NCBI GenBank assembly: GCA_037439945.1
Contig: JBBIVA010000071.1
Location: 1 to 18,914, forward strand
DNA from: CALEUX01 sp037439945
Lineage (GTDB): Bacteria; Bacteroidota; Bacteroidia; Bacteroidales; Marinilabiliaceae
DNA length: 18,914 nucleotides
Direction of reading: 5' to 3'
In this document: piece by piece, positions 1-9,500 of the stretch
Layout of the letters: each line of letters starts with the position of its first letter
Position numbering within the stretch: position 1 is the first letter of the stretch
Made by a program: the position numbers and the translations under genes
Notes under the pieces: model-generated
Told to the model about the DNA's origin: nothing
Database searches by the model: none
Seen by the model: only the letters and a program-made list of their open reading frames with translations

Positions 1-20
1 AATAAATTAAAAATCAAAAA

Positions 21-36
21 TTTGTGTTTACACAAA
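21..36 (-). terminator. possible terminator after the first-listed glycosidase gene
   Basis: Inverted repeat TTTGTGT / ACACAAA just downstream (minus strand) of the stop codon at 50. The minus strand then reads TTTTTGATTTTT, a U-rich tail. The stem is AT-rich and the loop is only about 2-4 bases, so this is a weak candidate for the end of the polysaccharide-locus transcript. Confidence 0.35.
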
Positions 37-49
37 ATATTTTATACTC

Positions 50-2197
50 TCAAAAATCTGGATTTAAATTTTCCCATTTAACCTTCCATTTACCATTTTT
101 TGGAAACCCCGGATTGATTGTAGGGCACCCATCCCAACCTGCACACATAAGTGCAATGGCTTTAAGTAAGCCTCCGTTTCCCGGAAGATAAATCCTAAGA
201 CGCTCATCCTGGTAGTTATGTCCGTTTATTAGATAAGTGTTTTTTTGCACATCTTTTAGCAGTATGTCAATGGCTGTTTCAGGCTCATTTAACCTTGTGG
301 CGCACATTGCTAACATTGGATAATCCCATCCCCAGGTGTGCTCCCAGTCCCAATTTTCCATAATAACATTAAGAGTGTTTTTCATAATTTCGTTTTCCAA
401 CCGATCCCATTTTGGAAGCATACCAATCATACCGGTAACCATTGGATGGTCGCGCATATTCTTTTGGTCTGTATATGAGTTATATGCGTTGGCTATTCCC
501 ATATATAACCCATTTGAGTTAAAGGGAGTAGCTATTTTAAGTCTTACTTCTTCCCAGTTTTTATCAGGTTTATCGCCCACCCTTAACTTCCATTTTTGAG
601 AAATAGTTAATCCCCAATACCAATAAGCGAGCTCAAATGGAGGATTATAAGTTGAATCTTTATTCCAGTGTTCCTGCGCAGGAATTAATGGAGGAGCCAG
701 GGAGTAAGAATTTGTTTCTTTATTATAGGTTGCAAAATCTGCCATAAATTCTGCGGTTGCAAAAACCAGATACTTATATTTATTAAGAACCTCAATTGTA
801 GGATTTGCCTGATACATTTGTTCGGCCAGATAAATATAATGTGGTTGTTGCCAAATTAAATATGACCCCACTGATGATGGGCTGTTAATTCCATCGGGTC
901 CCACCATTTTGGGCCATCTTACACCTTTGTAGCCCTGCTCTTTTGTAAAAGTCAATGATTGTGGGTAAATATCCGAATAATAGTTTAGCTGTTTTGCGGT
1001 GTATTGTGGTCTTTGCCAGTTATAGTAATGCGCACTGTGCCACCAGATCATTTCAAGGTGAAACTTACCAAACCAGCTGTTAAATGTTAGTCCTGTCTCT
1101 TGTGGGGGAAGGTTTCCCGACCCATTTATTTTTGTAAGATATTGTGAAAGTATTGTTCTGCGTTCAAGTTCATGGGCCCTGGGGTCAGTACATTCTGAAA
1201 AATCCACTGCTCCGCCTTCACTCCAGAATTTTTTCCAACTACCGGAGCTTGACTCAAATGTTGAATTGTAATCAGGCAACGATTCAGACTGCGATTCATT
1301 TGAAAACAAGCAACTGAATTCAATTGAATTTTCTCCTTTATTTGGTTTTAAAATAAACCTGTGATTTCCATTTTTGGTTAAGATGGCATTACCTATCCAG
1401 TTAATTGTTGCATAATATTTATCGTTAAATAGCTTTCGGCTTATTACAGCCGAATTCTCATTTATTAAATCAATTTTTGAAGTATGTTTTTCTGGTGAAT
1501 TAAAATCATAACCTGAATGTGTATGAACTGGCATGCCATATGGGAATAACCATTCAACAGCTATTTTTTCAGACTTAATCATTGGTGATTCAATTATTAC
1601 GCTTATCATATCTTTGGCAGGATGGGATACTACTTTGACTTTAATTTCTTTATTTTCAACCATAAAGCTGCTTGTAATTTCACCGTTCCACAGGTTAAGC
1701 TTGTGGTTGGGAGATTTAACATCAGTTAGTACCATTTCTTCACCATTTTCTTTAGTTACAACCAATCGAATTATTCCTAAATGTAGCCTGTGAGGATTGC
1801 TACGAAAATAATTAACGGCTTCAATGGCCCTTGGTGAAGAATTTAGCTGGTGTTGATAAGGAATTAGTTTCTCATTTACGGAGAGAAAAAGAAAGGTTTC
1901 TTCTATTTTATAATTGTTATTATTTGGCGAAGTATGCCATCCCCAGTTTGACATTGTTCCTAAAGATACTCCATTTTCATACTCATTGTAAAATGTTTGT
2001 AATCCGGTTATATCTGTTGTAAATGAAAAGTTCCCATTGCCAACCGATAGTGATGCAAGTGGGTTAAATTCATCAACAACAATATTATGTCTGTTAACCA
2101 AAGCGTACCTGTCAATTTTTTCATTTGAATTGTTTCTGCTGCATGATGAAGTTAATACAATAAAGCAGATAATTGATGGAATAATAGTGTTTTTCAT
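50..2197 (-). CDS. putative six-hairpin (clan GH-L-like, GH65-related) glycoside hydrolase lipoprotein
   Basis: This 715-residue exported protein is probably a lipoprotein. It has a hydrophobic N-terminus ending in LTSSC, with Cys19 as the likely lipidation site. Residues about 30-320 look like the beta-rich N-terminal domain of GH65-like enzymes and carry GNGNFSFTTDITGLQTF at 53-69. The remainder looks like an (alpha/alpha)6 barrel: FHLEMIWWH (379-387), GYKGVRWPKM (422-431), AQEHW (507-511), WDWEHTWGWDYPMLAM (616-631) and YLPGNGGLLKA (670-680). Glu509 is a candidate catalytic acid by position only. The gene starts 6 bases after the upstream glycosidase stop, so the two are almost certainly cotranscribed and probably act on the same glycan at the cell surface or in the periplasm. 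Membership of a helical-barrel glycosidase group is fairly clear from motif style. The exact family and substrate are not, and a phosphorylase activity is also possible. Confidence 0.65.
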   Translation of the reverse strand: MKNTIIPSIICFIVLTSSCSRNNSNEKIDRYALVNRHNIVVDEFNPLASLSVGNGNFSFTTDITGLQTFYNEYENGVSLGTMSNWGWHTSPNNNNYKIEETFLFLSVNEKLIPYQHQLNSSPRAIEAVNYFRSNPHRLHLGIIRLVVTKENGEEMVLTDVKSPNHKLNLWNGEITSSFMVENKEIKVKVVSHPAKDMISVIIESPMIKSEKIAVEWLFPYGMPVHTHSGYDFNSPEKHTSKIDLINENSAVISRKLFNDKYYATINWIGNAILTKNGNHRFILKPNKGENSIEFSCLFSNESQSESLPDYNSTFESSSGSWKKFWSEGGAVDFSECTDPRAHELERRTILSQYLTKINGSGNLPPQETGLTFNSWFGKFHLEMIWWHSAHYYNWQRPQYTAKQLNYYSDIYPQSLTFTKEQGYKGVRWPKMVGPDGINSPSSVGSYLIWQQPHYIYLAEQMYQANPTIEVLNKYKYLVFATAEFMADFATYNKETNSYSLAPPLIPAQEHWNKDSTYNPPFELAYWYWGLTISQKWKLRVGDKPDKNWEEVRLKIATPFNSNGLYMGIANAYNSYTDQKNMRDHPMVTGMIGMLPKWDRLENEIMKNTLNVIMENWDWEHTWGWDYPMLAMCATRLNEPETAIDILLKDVQKNTYLINGHNYQDERLRIYLPGNGGLLKAIALMCAGWDGCPTINPGFPKNGKWKVKWENLNPDF

Positions 2198-2203
2198 GTT
2201 TGT

Positions 2204-4507
2204 TTAGTTAGTATTTTCCGGAGGTACAGGAAGGTGAATATAAGACCAATTTTTGGTTATTTTAAGTAATGATGACGGAATTTTAGTTTTCCTTTTTGCC
2301 TGAATAACCCCTTCATATTTTCCGTCGGGGTTTTTCCAAATTGCAATATCAGTTCGGTTAACTAATTTAATAACTGTTTTTCCTGATTTAAAATATTTGA
2401 GACCGCTACAGGCCAAGGCTTCCAAATCTCCTTTTTTATCAAGTCTGACACCGGCGATACCCACTACATCCATGAAAATATTAAATCCATTAATCCTGAA
2501 ATTTAATTTAATTGTATCACCGCTTACATTATTGGTTGCAGATGTAATAATCCGGGTTCCATCTATTAAATTTGACATTCCTGAATTTGACGGGAAATGT
2601 GTAATATGTTTAAATCCTCTTAATCGATAGTAGTTAGTATCTAATTTTGATATTGCTGGTGTTTGCTGCATTATATTTTTTATCTTCAGTTCCTCCAGAA
2701 TTTTTGAAACAACAAATTGATGATCTTCAGAACTAATCATTGAAGCTGGTAAAATTTTTTTTTCATCTACCGGAACACCATCAAAAGTATGAGTCCAACT
2801 CCCTGTTTTAAAAAGTTTTGTTTTTCCTTTTTCTGCTGCTTTAAAAAATGTAGCAGTGGAAATATCTTCAAATTCCGGTTTATATAAAACAATTGCAGAA
2901 TAGCGTTGAGGACCATAACAAATATATCCATCTTTGTCAACCTTCAAACTTCCATTCTTAATTTCGCTTGAAGGTATTAAGTCTGCAGGGTATCCTAATC
3001 GCCATAATGTGTCAACCAATTCCATTCCAACATTATTAAAGTACGGACCGGCCCGGTTCATTGACCCGGGATGTCCAAAAATTACAGCAACCTGACAGTC
3101 AAGAGGGCTTTTACTTATATAATTCAGTAACCTTATCCGGTTTTCGGCCCTCATAATTTCTTTATCAAAAAGTGAATTGTACCCCAAATACATTATTCTG
3201 CCTCCGGCTAAAGCAGAACCCCATAACTGATCAGGTAATCCGGATGTATAATACATGTTGTACCATAATGGGCTGTTCCACTTTTTGGATAATGCAGTTC
3301 TAACTCCAAATGGGATAACTTCATCAGTTTGGGCCCAGTCCCTCCTGCTTGCCCACCAGCTAAGTCCGTTTTTTTTCATTTCATTGAAATCTGGATATGG
3401 CCACCATGTTGAGTGCACTGTAACAACCGCATCAGGTCCAAAATATTGTTTAACTGCTGCGTAAAAGTCGTTTTCTATTTCAACGTTACGGCGGTAAACC
3501 AAATCATTGAAGTGGTTTAAGGCAATTTGTCGTTCTGTTTCTTTACCTTTTATGTTTAAAGCCATCAAAAAGCAGTCGTCTGATAAAATCCTTTCAGGGG
3601 TTGTTTGTGAATATGCTTTTGCCATATTTTCCGAATACCAGAAATCGAAGGTATTATCGCTATAATACCTTGGATAGTAAGGCGGGAATCCCCATTCATC
3701 TTTACAAACACCTGAAAGACTTATATTGGAATATTTTTTTATTATATCCCTCTGAAAGTTTAGGAGATAAGGGGAGAAAATATCGGGATAGAAAAGTTCA
3801 AAGGAAGCCATAACAGAGGCTTGGTTTATTTTCCTGGTTTTTGCGGGGGGTATTTTAATTGATATTGAGTCTTTTGACTTATATAATATTTCACATTCTT
3901 TAGTTATGTCTATTATACTTTCAGGCAAAATTCCCTGCGAAGAAGAATAATATGCGATAATTTTAAAAACCTCACTATTAACTGCATCATAATCAGGAAT
4001 TGCACCACCTGAATAATGATCGCTCATGTTTTTTATACTTGTTACTGATGCTAAAACTATATCAGTATCTGACATTGTATAATTTTTAATTCTTAACATA
4101 CCCTGCATATTACCAGGGTTCTGTTTAAAAAACTCCCTTCTTGCCGACCGAACATCCAAATCGGGGAGTAATCCTATATTTTTTTTATTTGCGTATTCTG
4201 CTGCAAGTTTAACCTGGTTGTAAATGTCATCATCAAACAATTCTTTATCATAGAATCTTAAAAAAGGAACAATCAAATTAAATGGAGAATGTTTATCCAG
4301 GATGTCAATAGATTGCTTGTAACCTTCCGGCAAAAGATCTTTTTGGTTCCAAACCCAAACGCCAATAACCGGATAAAATTTATTGGGTATTTTATTATGG
4401 TAATTTCCAGGGTATCCTGAATTCGGGTTAAAGTTTGGGTATAAGGCCTGTGCAAGCGATGTTGTATGAACTAAGGCTATAAGAAATGATATAATAATTA
4501 ATCTCAT
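2204..4507 (-). CDS. secreted putative (beta/alpha)8 glycoside hydrolase with GH42-like C-terminal architecture
   Basis: This 767-residue protein has a signal peptide (hydrophobic residues 3-18, likely cleavage near SLA/AQA at 18-21). Residues about 45-465 read like a TIM-barrel glycosidase: WVWN (51-54), LLPDLDVR (113-120), SGVCKDEWGFPP (265-276, with Asp270/Glu271 as a candidate acid at a strand end), VHSTWWPYPD (364-373) and TDEVIPFGVRTALSKKW (394-410). Residues about 470-575 (QVAVIFGHPGSMNRAG, then ELVDTLWRLGYPADLIPSSEI) resemble the Rossmann-like trimerisation domain of GH42 beta-galactosidases. A beta-rich tail follows. I cannot assign a numbered family. The gene is the first of a two-gene enzyme operon downstream of susD, 355 bases from it. 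Its role in glycan breakdown is inferred from fold style and context. Confidence 0.6.
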   Translation of the reverse strand: MRLIIISFLIALVHTTSLAQALYPNFNPNSGYPGNYHNKIPNKFYPVIGVWVWNQKDLLPEGYKQSIDILDKHSPFNLIVPFLRFYDKELFDDDIYNQVKLAAEYANKKNIGLLPDLDVRSARREFFKQNPGNMQGMLRIKNYTMSDTDIVLASVTSIKNMSDHYSGGAIPDYDAVNSEVFKIIAYYSSSQGILPESIIDITKECEILYKSKDSISIKIPPAKTRKINQASVMASFELFYPDIFSPYLLNFQRDIIKKYSNISLSGVCKDEWGFPPYYPRYYSDNTFDFWYSENMAKAYSQTTPERILSDDCFLMALNIKGKETERQIALNHFNDLVYRRNVEIENDFYAAVKQYFGPDAVVTVHSTWWPYPDFNEMKKNGLSWWASRRDWAQTDEVIPFGVRTALSKKWNSPLWYNMYYTSGLPDQLWGSALAGGRIMYLGYNSLFDKEIMRAENRIRLLNYISKSPLDCQVAVIFGHPGSMNRAGPYFNNVGMELVDTLWRLGYPADLIPSSEIKNGSLKVDKDGYICYGPQRYSAIVLYKPEFEDISTATFFKAAEKGKTKLFKTGSWTHTFDGVPVDEKKILPASMISSEDHQFVVSKILEELKIKNIMQQTPAISKLDTNYYRLRGFKHITHFPSNSGMSNLIDGTRIITSATNNVSGDTIKLNFRINGFNIFMDVVGIAGVRLDKKGDLEALACSGLKYFKSGKTVIKLVNRTDIAIWKNPDGKYEGVIQAKRKTKIPSSLLKITKNWSYIHLPVPPENTN

Positions 4508-4862
4508 CGGATATTATTTTAAGTTTTTAATCCCACGTAAAATGCAGGAGAATTCAATATTTGCTATTTTCACTTTATTGATCTTCTACATATTTGGTGT
4601 TTCCCTAAAAAGAGGAGTATCATTTTCTGATCAGCATAGGGGTATGTTTTTCGTAAACATATTACCGTCATTATTAATAGTTTTGATTAAAATATTCAGG
4701 AACCCTTGAGAATAAGCGCTTGATTATAAAGTGTTAACTTAAAATAAAGGAATTTTTCGTAATTAAATATTTTTATTACGGCTATTGAATATAGGTTTTA
4801 ATGGAGCCGGTTAAAAAGGGGCTAATTTGCCTTTAAATACCGGCTCCAGGTTTGGGCTTGGT
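4508..4862. other. 355-base intergenic region between susD and the enzyme genes
   Basis: No convincing gene lies here. A 22-codon plus-strand reading frame at 4644-4709 has no supporting context. The region holds a strong hairpin next to the susD stop (listed separately) and a second inverted repeat, CGTAAT/ATTACG, at 4758-4780. I found no TTTG/TAnnTTTG promoter for the minus-strand enzyme genes, so they probably depend on read-through from susCD or on a promoter I cannot recognise. Confidence 0.5.
4802..4848 (-). terminator. strong hairpin after susD (attenuator or partial terminator)
   Basis: Perfect 10-base arms TGGAGCCGGT / ACCGGCTCCA. Inner pairing on the minus strand (AAAGGC against GCCCCTTT) extends the stem. 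It lies 14 bases past the susD stop. The minus-strand sequence after it is TTAAAACC, which lacks a proper U-tract. Partial termination, or an RNA-stabilising end that raises susCD mRNA relative to the enzymes, therefore fits better than a full stop. Confidence 0.6.
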
Positions 4863-6491
4863 TTAGTTATAATCCGGATTTTGTGTCAAAGAACCTTTAC
4901 TTCGGTCAATTTCAGACCGTGGAATTGGTAATAGATTTAGTTTATTATGCCAGGTGCGTGTAATTAAATTTTTGATACTATAGGTTTTAGTACCATTAGT
5001 TTCCTTAACGATATTTATACCTATAATATTTTTTGATTCAGTTTCGTTTGCAATTTTCCAGCGTCTAACATCAAAATAGCGATGCCCCTCAAAAACTAAT
5101 TCAACTCTGCGTTCATTTTGAATGCGTTTAAGAAGAGCATCACCCGACTCTGTTACTTCGGGCATATTTACCCCTGTTCTCTGGCGTATTAATTTAAGGG
5201 CATCACGTGCAATACCTTCCTGCCCAAGCATGAATTTAGCTTCTGCATAGTTTAGAAGAACTTCGGCGTATCTGAACATTATCCATGGAGTTGTTGGGAA
5301 AACTGTACCTCCTATTGGTGGTATGTTTTCCGGAACAAATTTTTTAAGATAATAGCCAGACATTGAACCATTCCATGCTTCGATTGGTCCTTCTCTTGAA
5401 TCCAAACCACCAATAAAGGTTTCTGTAGCCCTTCCCATCCATACTGATCCATCGTATAGTATTGATGCATAAAACCGGGGATCGCGGTTAACATATGGGT
5501 TTTGCGGATCGTAACCTGAGGCCGGGTTAATGGTTCCATTAGCCAGAAAGGGTTTTTCACCATTAGTCATTTCATAATCGTTTACAAGGTTTTGAGTTGG
5601 TGAGTCTGAGCCCCAACCATTGTTACCATTGCGGCCAACCTGACGGCTCAAATCCAATGCACTTGCCTGGGTATGGTATCTGGCAAAAATAATTTCACTG
5701 TTTTGTGATAAAAAAGTTCCCTGATAGCTACTGTGAAGTGCATATCTTGTATTGATTAATGCCTCTGCAGCATCAGAAGCCTTTGTCCATTTGGTTAAAT
5801 CGTTAGTTGGATTGTTTAAAGGGCTTGCTGCATATAAAAGTACTCTGGCTTTTAATGCTCTTGCAGCATCTGCCGATGCCTTACCAAGATTAACACCAGT
5901 TTGAGTATTGGGAAGCATCGATATTGCCTCATCAAGTTCAGTGGTTATAAAACTTACGCATTGATCATAACTCTTTCTTTCAACATAAAAATTATCGTTT
6001 AATTCAAATGCTTTTTCAATTATTGGAACCCCTCCATATCTCCATATTAAATGAGAATAAAGGAAGGCCCTCATGAATTTCATTTCCCCTTTCATCTCTT
6101 TTTTAAGATCAGCATTAAACGGCGTTCCGTCAATTTTTGCAAGAAATATATTTATATCCCTGATTATAGAATATGACCTTTTCCAATTGTTTAAATGAGC
6201 ATGAACCGTATTAACATTATCGGCAGTTAGTTCGCCTCTTGTAATAATATTATAGAAAACGGAACCTTTAATACTGTGAAGTTCATCGCATGCATGTCCA
6301 ATTTGAGTTGTCCTGAATAAACCCTGTTCATATGCGCGGTTATAGCAAGCATTCATATACAATCTTACAAGTGTTTCATCAGTCCAAACATCGGCTTCTG
6401 ATATTTTATCTTGTGGAGATATATCAAAAATATTATCACAAGAATTTAATATTAAAAGAGCCCCTATTATAATTATCAAAATATTTTTCAT
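4863..6491 (-). CDS. SusD/RagB-family outer-membrane glycan-binding lipoprotein
   Basis: At 542 residues this is a typical SusD length. The lipoprotein signal ends in ILNSC (Cys18), placing the protein on the outer membrane. Family features are clear: the N-terminal TPR-like part (MKGEMKFMRAFLYSHLIWRY, 133-152), LGKASADAARALKARVLLYAA (202-222), RDPRFYASI (336-344), RYAEVLLNYAEA (407-418), ERRVELVFEGHRYFDVRRW (460-478) and LLPIPRSEI (520-528). SusD proteins sit as a lid on the SusC barrel and bind the incoming glycan. The gene starts 11 bases after the susC stop, so it is cotranscribed with it. The ligand cannot be read from sequence. Confidence 0.95.
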   Translation of the reverse strand: MKNILIIIIGALLILNSCDNIFDISPQDKISEADVWTDETLVRLYMNACYNRAYEQGLFRTTQIGHACDELHSIKGSVFYNIITRGELTADNVNTVHAHLNNWKRSYSIIRDINIFLAKIDGTPFNADLKKEMKGEMKFMRAFLYSHLIWRYGGVPIIEKAFELNDNFYVERKSYDQCVSFITTELDEAISMLPNTQTGVNLGKASADAARALKARVLLYAASPLNNPTNDLTKWTKASDAAEALINTRYALHSSYQGTFLSQNSEIIFARYHTQASALDLSRQVGRNGNNGWGSDSPTQNLVNDYEMTNGEKPFLANGTINPASGYDPQNPYVNRDPRFYASILYDGSVWMGRATETFIGGLDSREGPIEAWNGSMSGYYLKKFVPENIPPIGGTVFPTTPWIMFRYAEVLLNYAEAKFMLGQEGIARDALKLIRQRTGVNMPEVTESGDALLKRIQNERRVELVFEGHRYFDVRRWKIANETESKNIIGINIVKETNGTKTYSIKNLITRTWHNKLNLLPIPRSEIDRSKGSLTQNPDYN

Positions 6492-6502
6492 AACTGACGG
6501 GA

Positions 6503-9500
6503 TTAAAAAGTTAGGTTAACACCAATGTTAAACGTTCTCTGTTGAGGGTAGTACCAGAAATCAGATGTTTCAGGATCGAAGCCTAATTCTTTCATGTGGT
6601 CATATATTATCAGCAGATTATTAGCACTTAGATACGTGCGCAAACTACCAATTCCAATTTTCCGGCTGATGTTTTCAGAAAGTGTATATCCAATTTCAAT
6701 GTTTTTTAGTCGTAAAAATCCGGCATTCATTAACCAGTGGGTACTTAAAAGAGTATTGTTATTAAAATTTGTTGATGATCCCCGGGGTTGTGATGCACTT
6801 GTATTTTCAGGGGTCCATCTGTCATCTGCCCTCCATTTTAAGAAATTTCCCAGGCTATAGCTCATTACTGTAAAATATGGATTAACATCTTCAATTTGTT
6901 GGCCTGCATCATTTAATCCTGCCTTTGGATAGGTCTTGGCATTTTCCTGTCCCTGAAGCATTAATGAAAAATCGAACTTTTTATACTGAATAGAGGCATT
7001 TATGCTATATACTATTTCAGGGGTGGGTGTTTGGTTTATCCTAATCATATCACGTGAGTTAATTACCCCGTCTTTGTTAACATCCTGGTAGATTATATCG
7101 CCAGGCTTGGCTCCTGGCAGGCCTGGAGTTGCAAGAACTTCATCTGCGAAACCATAAATTCCAATGGCTTTGTAAAGTAACTGTGATCCAATTGGTCTGC
7201 CTGTTGCCATTTGATATTTCTCTGAAGCGGGCGCTTCATCAGCAAAAATCACTTTGTTTTTGGCATATGAAAAGTTTCCGGTCAATGAGTAGTTTAAATC
7301 CTTGTTTACCTTATGATTATGCGAAATTTGCAAGTCAACTCCCCGGTTTTCAACTATTCCAACATTTTCATCGGGCAAAACCAATCCTGTATAATCTGGT
7401 ATTATGGCAGTACGTTTTGTTAATATATTTGAACGCCTTGTTTTAAATAAATCCATTTCAATACCAAGTAAACCTGTCCAAAGTGATGCCTCAAGACCAA
7501 GGTTAGATGATTTTGCTACTTCCCAGGTAATGTTAGGGTTTGGAACTCCACTTGGTATTAGCCCTATAACATCACTATTGTTTATAACATAGTTATTTCC
7601 ATATTGAAAACTTGCCAAATATTGGAAAGGTTTAACTGCATCATTCCCCATTTCTCCGTATGAGGCTCTTAATTTAAGATTATCAAGGAATGTAAATTGT
7701 TTCATAAATGATTCTTCGGAAATCCTCCACCCCACTGACATTCCCGGAAAAAAGCCCCATCTTTTGTTTTCAGGGAAATTGGGTGAACCGTCAAACCTGA
7801 AAATAAACTCAGAAAGGTACTTACCCTTAAAATCATAAGTTGCTCTTCCAAAGTAGTTTTGTCTGGATGTTTTGGATGCAGAACCATCATTGCTTTGCTT
7901 GGTTTTATCGCTACTGCCTGCAAATAATTGAGGGAGTGCAGATGAAGGGAAATCTGTACGGCCTGCTTGCATAAAGTTGCCATCGTACTCCATTTGTTCA
8001 TAACCAATCATTGCTCCTATTTTATGGTTATTTATATTTATGGTATAATTAACCATAGAGTTTAATGTAATGGTTGTGTTTTGATTAAATCTCTCTGTTA
8101 GTTGGGCAAGGTTTGCTCCTTCGCCTGATCTTCCCCGTGTATATGTATCAGTAGTGGAGTTATAATAATAAACAAAATCTGGTTTATTAAAATATTTCAT
8201 AAAGTTATATCCTGCATCGTAGTTGGCGCTCCCTGATATGGATAATCCTTTTACCCAGGGTATGGTCACTTCATAATGGAGCTTTGTTTCTAAGGCTTTG
8301 TAAGTATCATCCTGGTAACCACCCGCATCGCTAACCCAGTTTATTAAACTTTCACTGCTCCTGTTTGGTCTTGGATATTTGGTTCCTGGCCAAAATAGAG
8401 TCCAGTTTGGATGATATAAAAAAATGTGGCTGTAAATACCTCTTGAGTCAGGATTGCCCGGGTAATGCTTATCATCTAGTCTTCCTGATATATCGAGCCC
8501 TACTTTAATATTTTTGGTGGCGTTTACAGTAACATTTGATCTGAAATTATAACGGTTAAGATTGGTAGAACCATGGCTGAAATGGCCATCCTGCCCGATT
8601 TTCCCCAATGATAAATAATAATTCAATACATCAGTACCTCCTGATACAGACAGGTTAATTTGGTGCTGAGGGGTAAAATCCCTGGTCATAGTTTCATGCC
8701 AGTTTGTTGTTGTATAGCCAGCCTCTTTCCCTAACCTGAATTTTTCAAGTTCTACATCGGAATATTTAACCGGCCGTCCTTCACCAATCTCAATTTCATT
8801 ATATACCTTGGCAAAAGTATACGAGTCGGCCATTTTTGGATTTCTGGTTGGTTGTGAGAAACCCTGGTTATAGGTTAAATTGAAAACAGGGGCTCCTTTT
8901 TTTCCTCTTTTAGTTGTAACTAAAATAACCCCATTTGCTGCTCTGGCTCCATATATCGCTGCTGATGCATCTTTTAGCACCGAAATATTTTCTATATCAT
9001 TAGGATTTACTCTTGCAAGATCACCTCTTGCAACCCCATCTATAATAATTAAAGGGTCAGTTGTCCCGGTGGTGCTTTTACCCCTGATGAAAATTTCCAT
9101 TCTCTCTTTTCCTGGTTCCCCGGCCCTGTTGTTTATAACAACCCCTGATAAATGACCTGTAATTGAGTTTAAAACATTAGGTGTTTGACTTTTAAGTATA
9201 TCTTCTCCCTTTGCGGTGGCAACCGAGCCTGTAATGGATACTCTGGATTGGACACCATATCCAACAACAACTACTTCATCGAGAGATAATAGTGATTCTT
9301 TTAAAACGATATTGAAGTTATTATTTGACCCCACCATTACTTCCTGCGACGAAAATCCAATAAAAGAGAAAATTAATATGTCATTTTCATTTACTTCCAA
9401 ACTGAAATTTCCGTTAGCATCGGTAATTACACCGCCTGATGTTCCCTTAATAACAATAGTAACACCCACAATTGGATCGCCTGTAACATCAACAACTTTC

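Noticed and set aside
4644..4709. 22-codon hydrophobic plus-strand reading frame between susD and the enzyme gene
   Set aside because: No promoter, no recognisable family and no supporting context. It is short enough to be chance in AT-rich DNA.
7129..7446. 105-codon plus-strand open frame opposite susC
   Set aside because: It is antisense to a clear SusC barrel coding region and has no family resemblance. The same applies to the other open frames opposite or within the listed genes.
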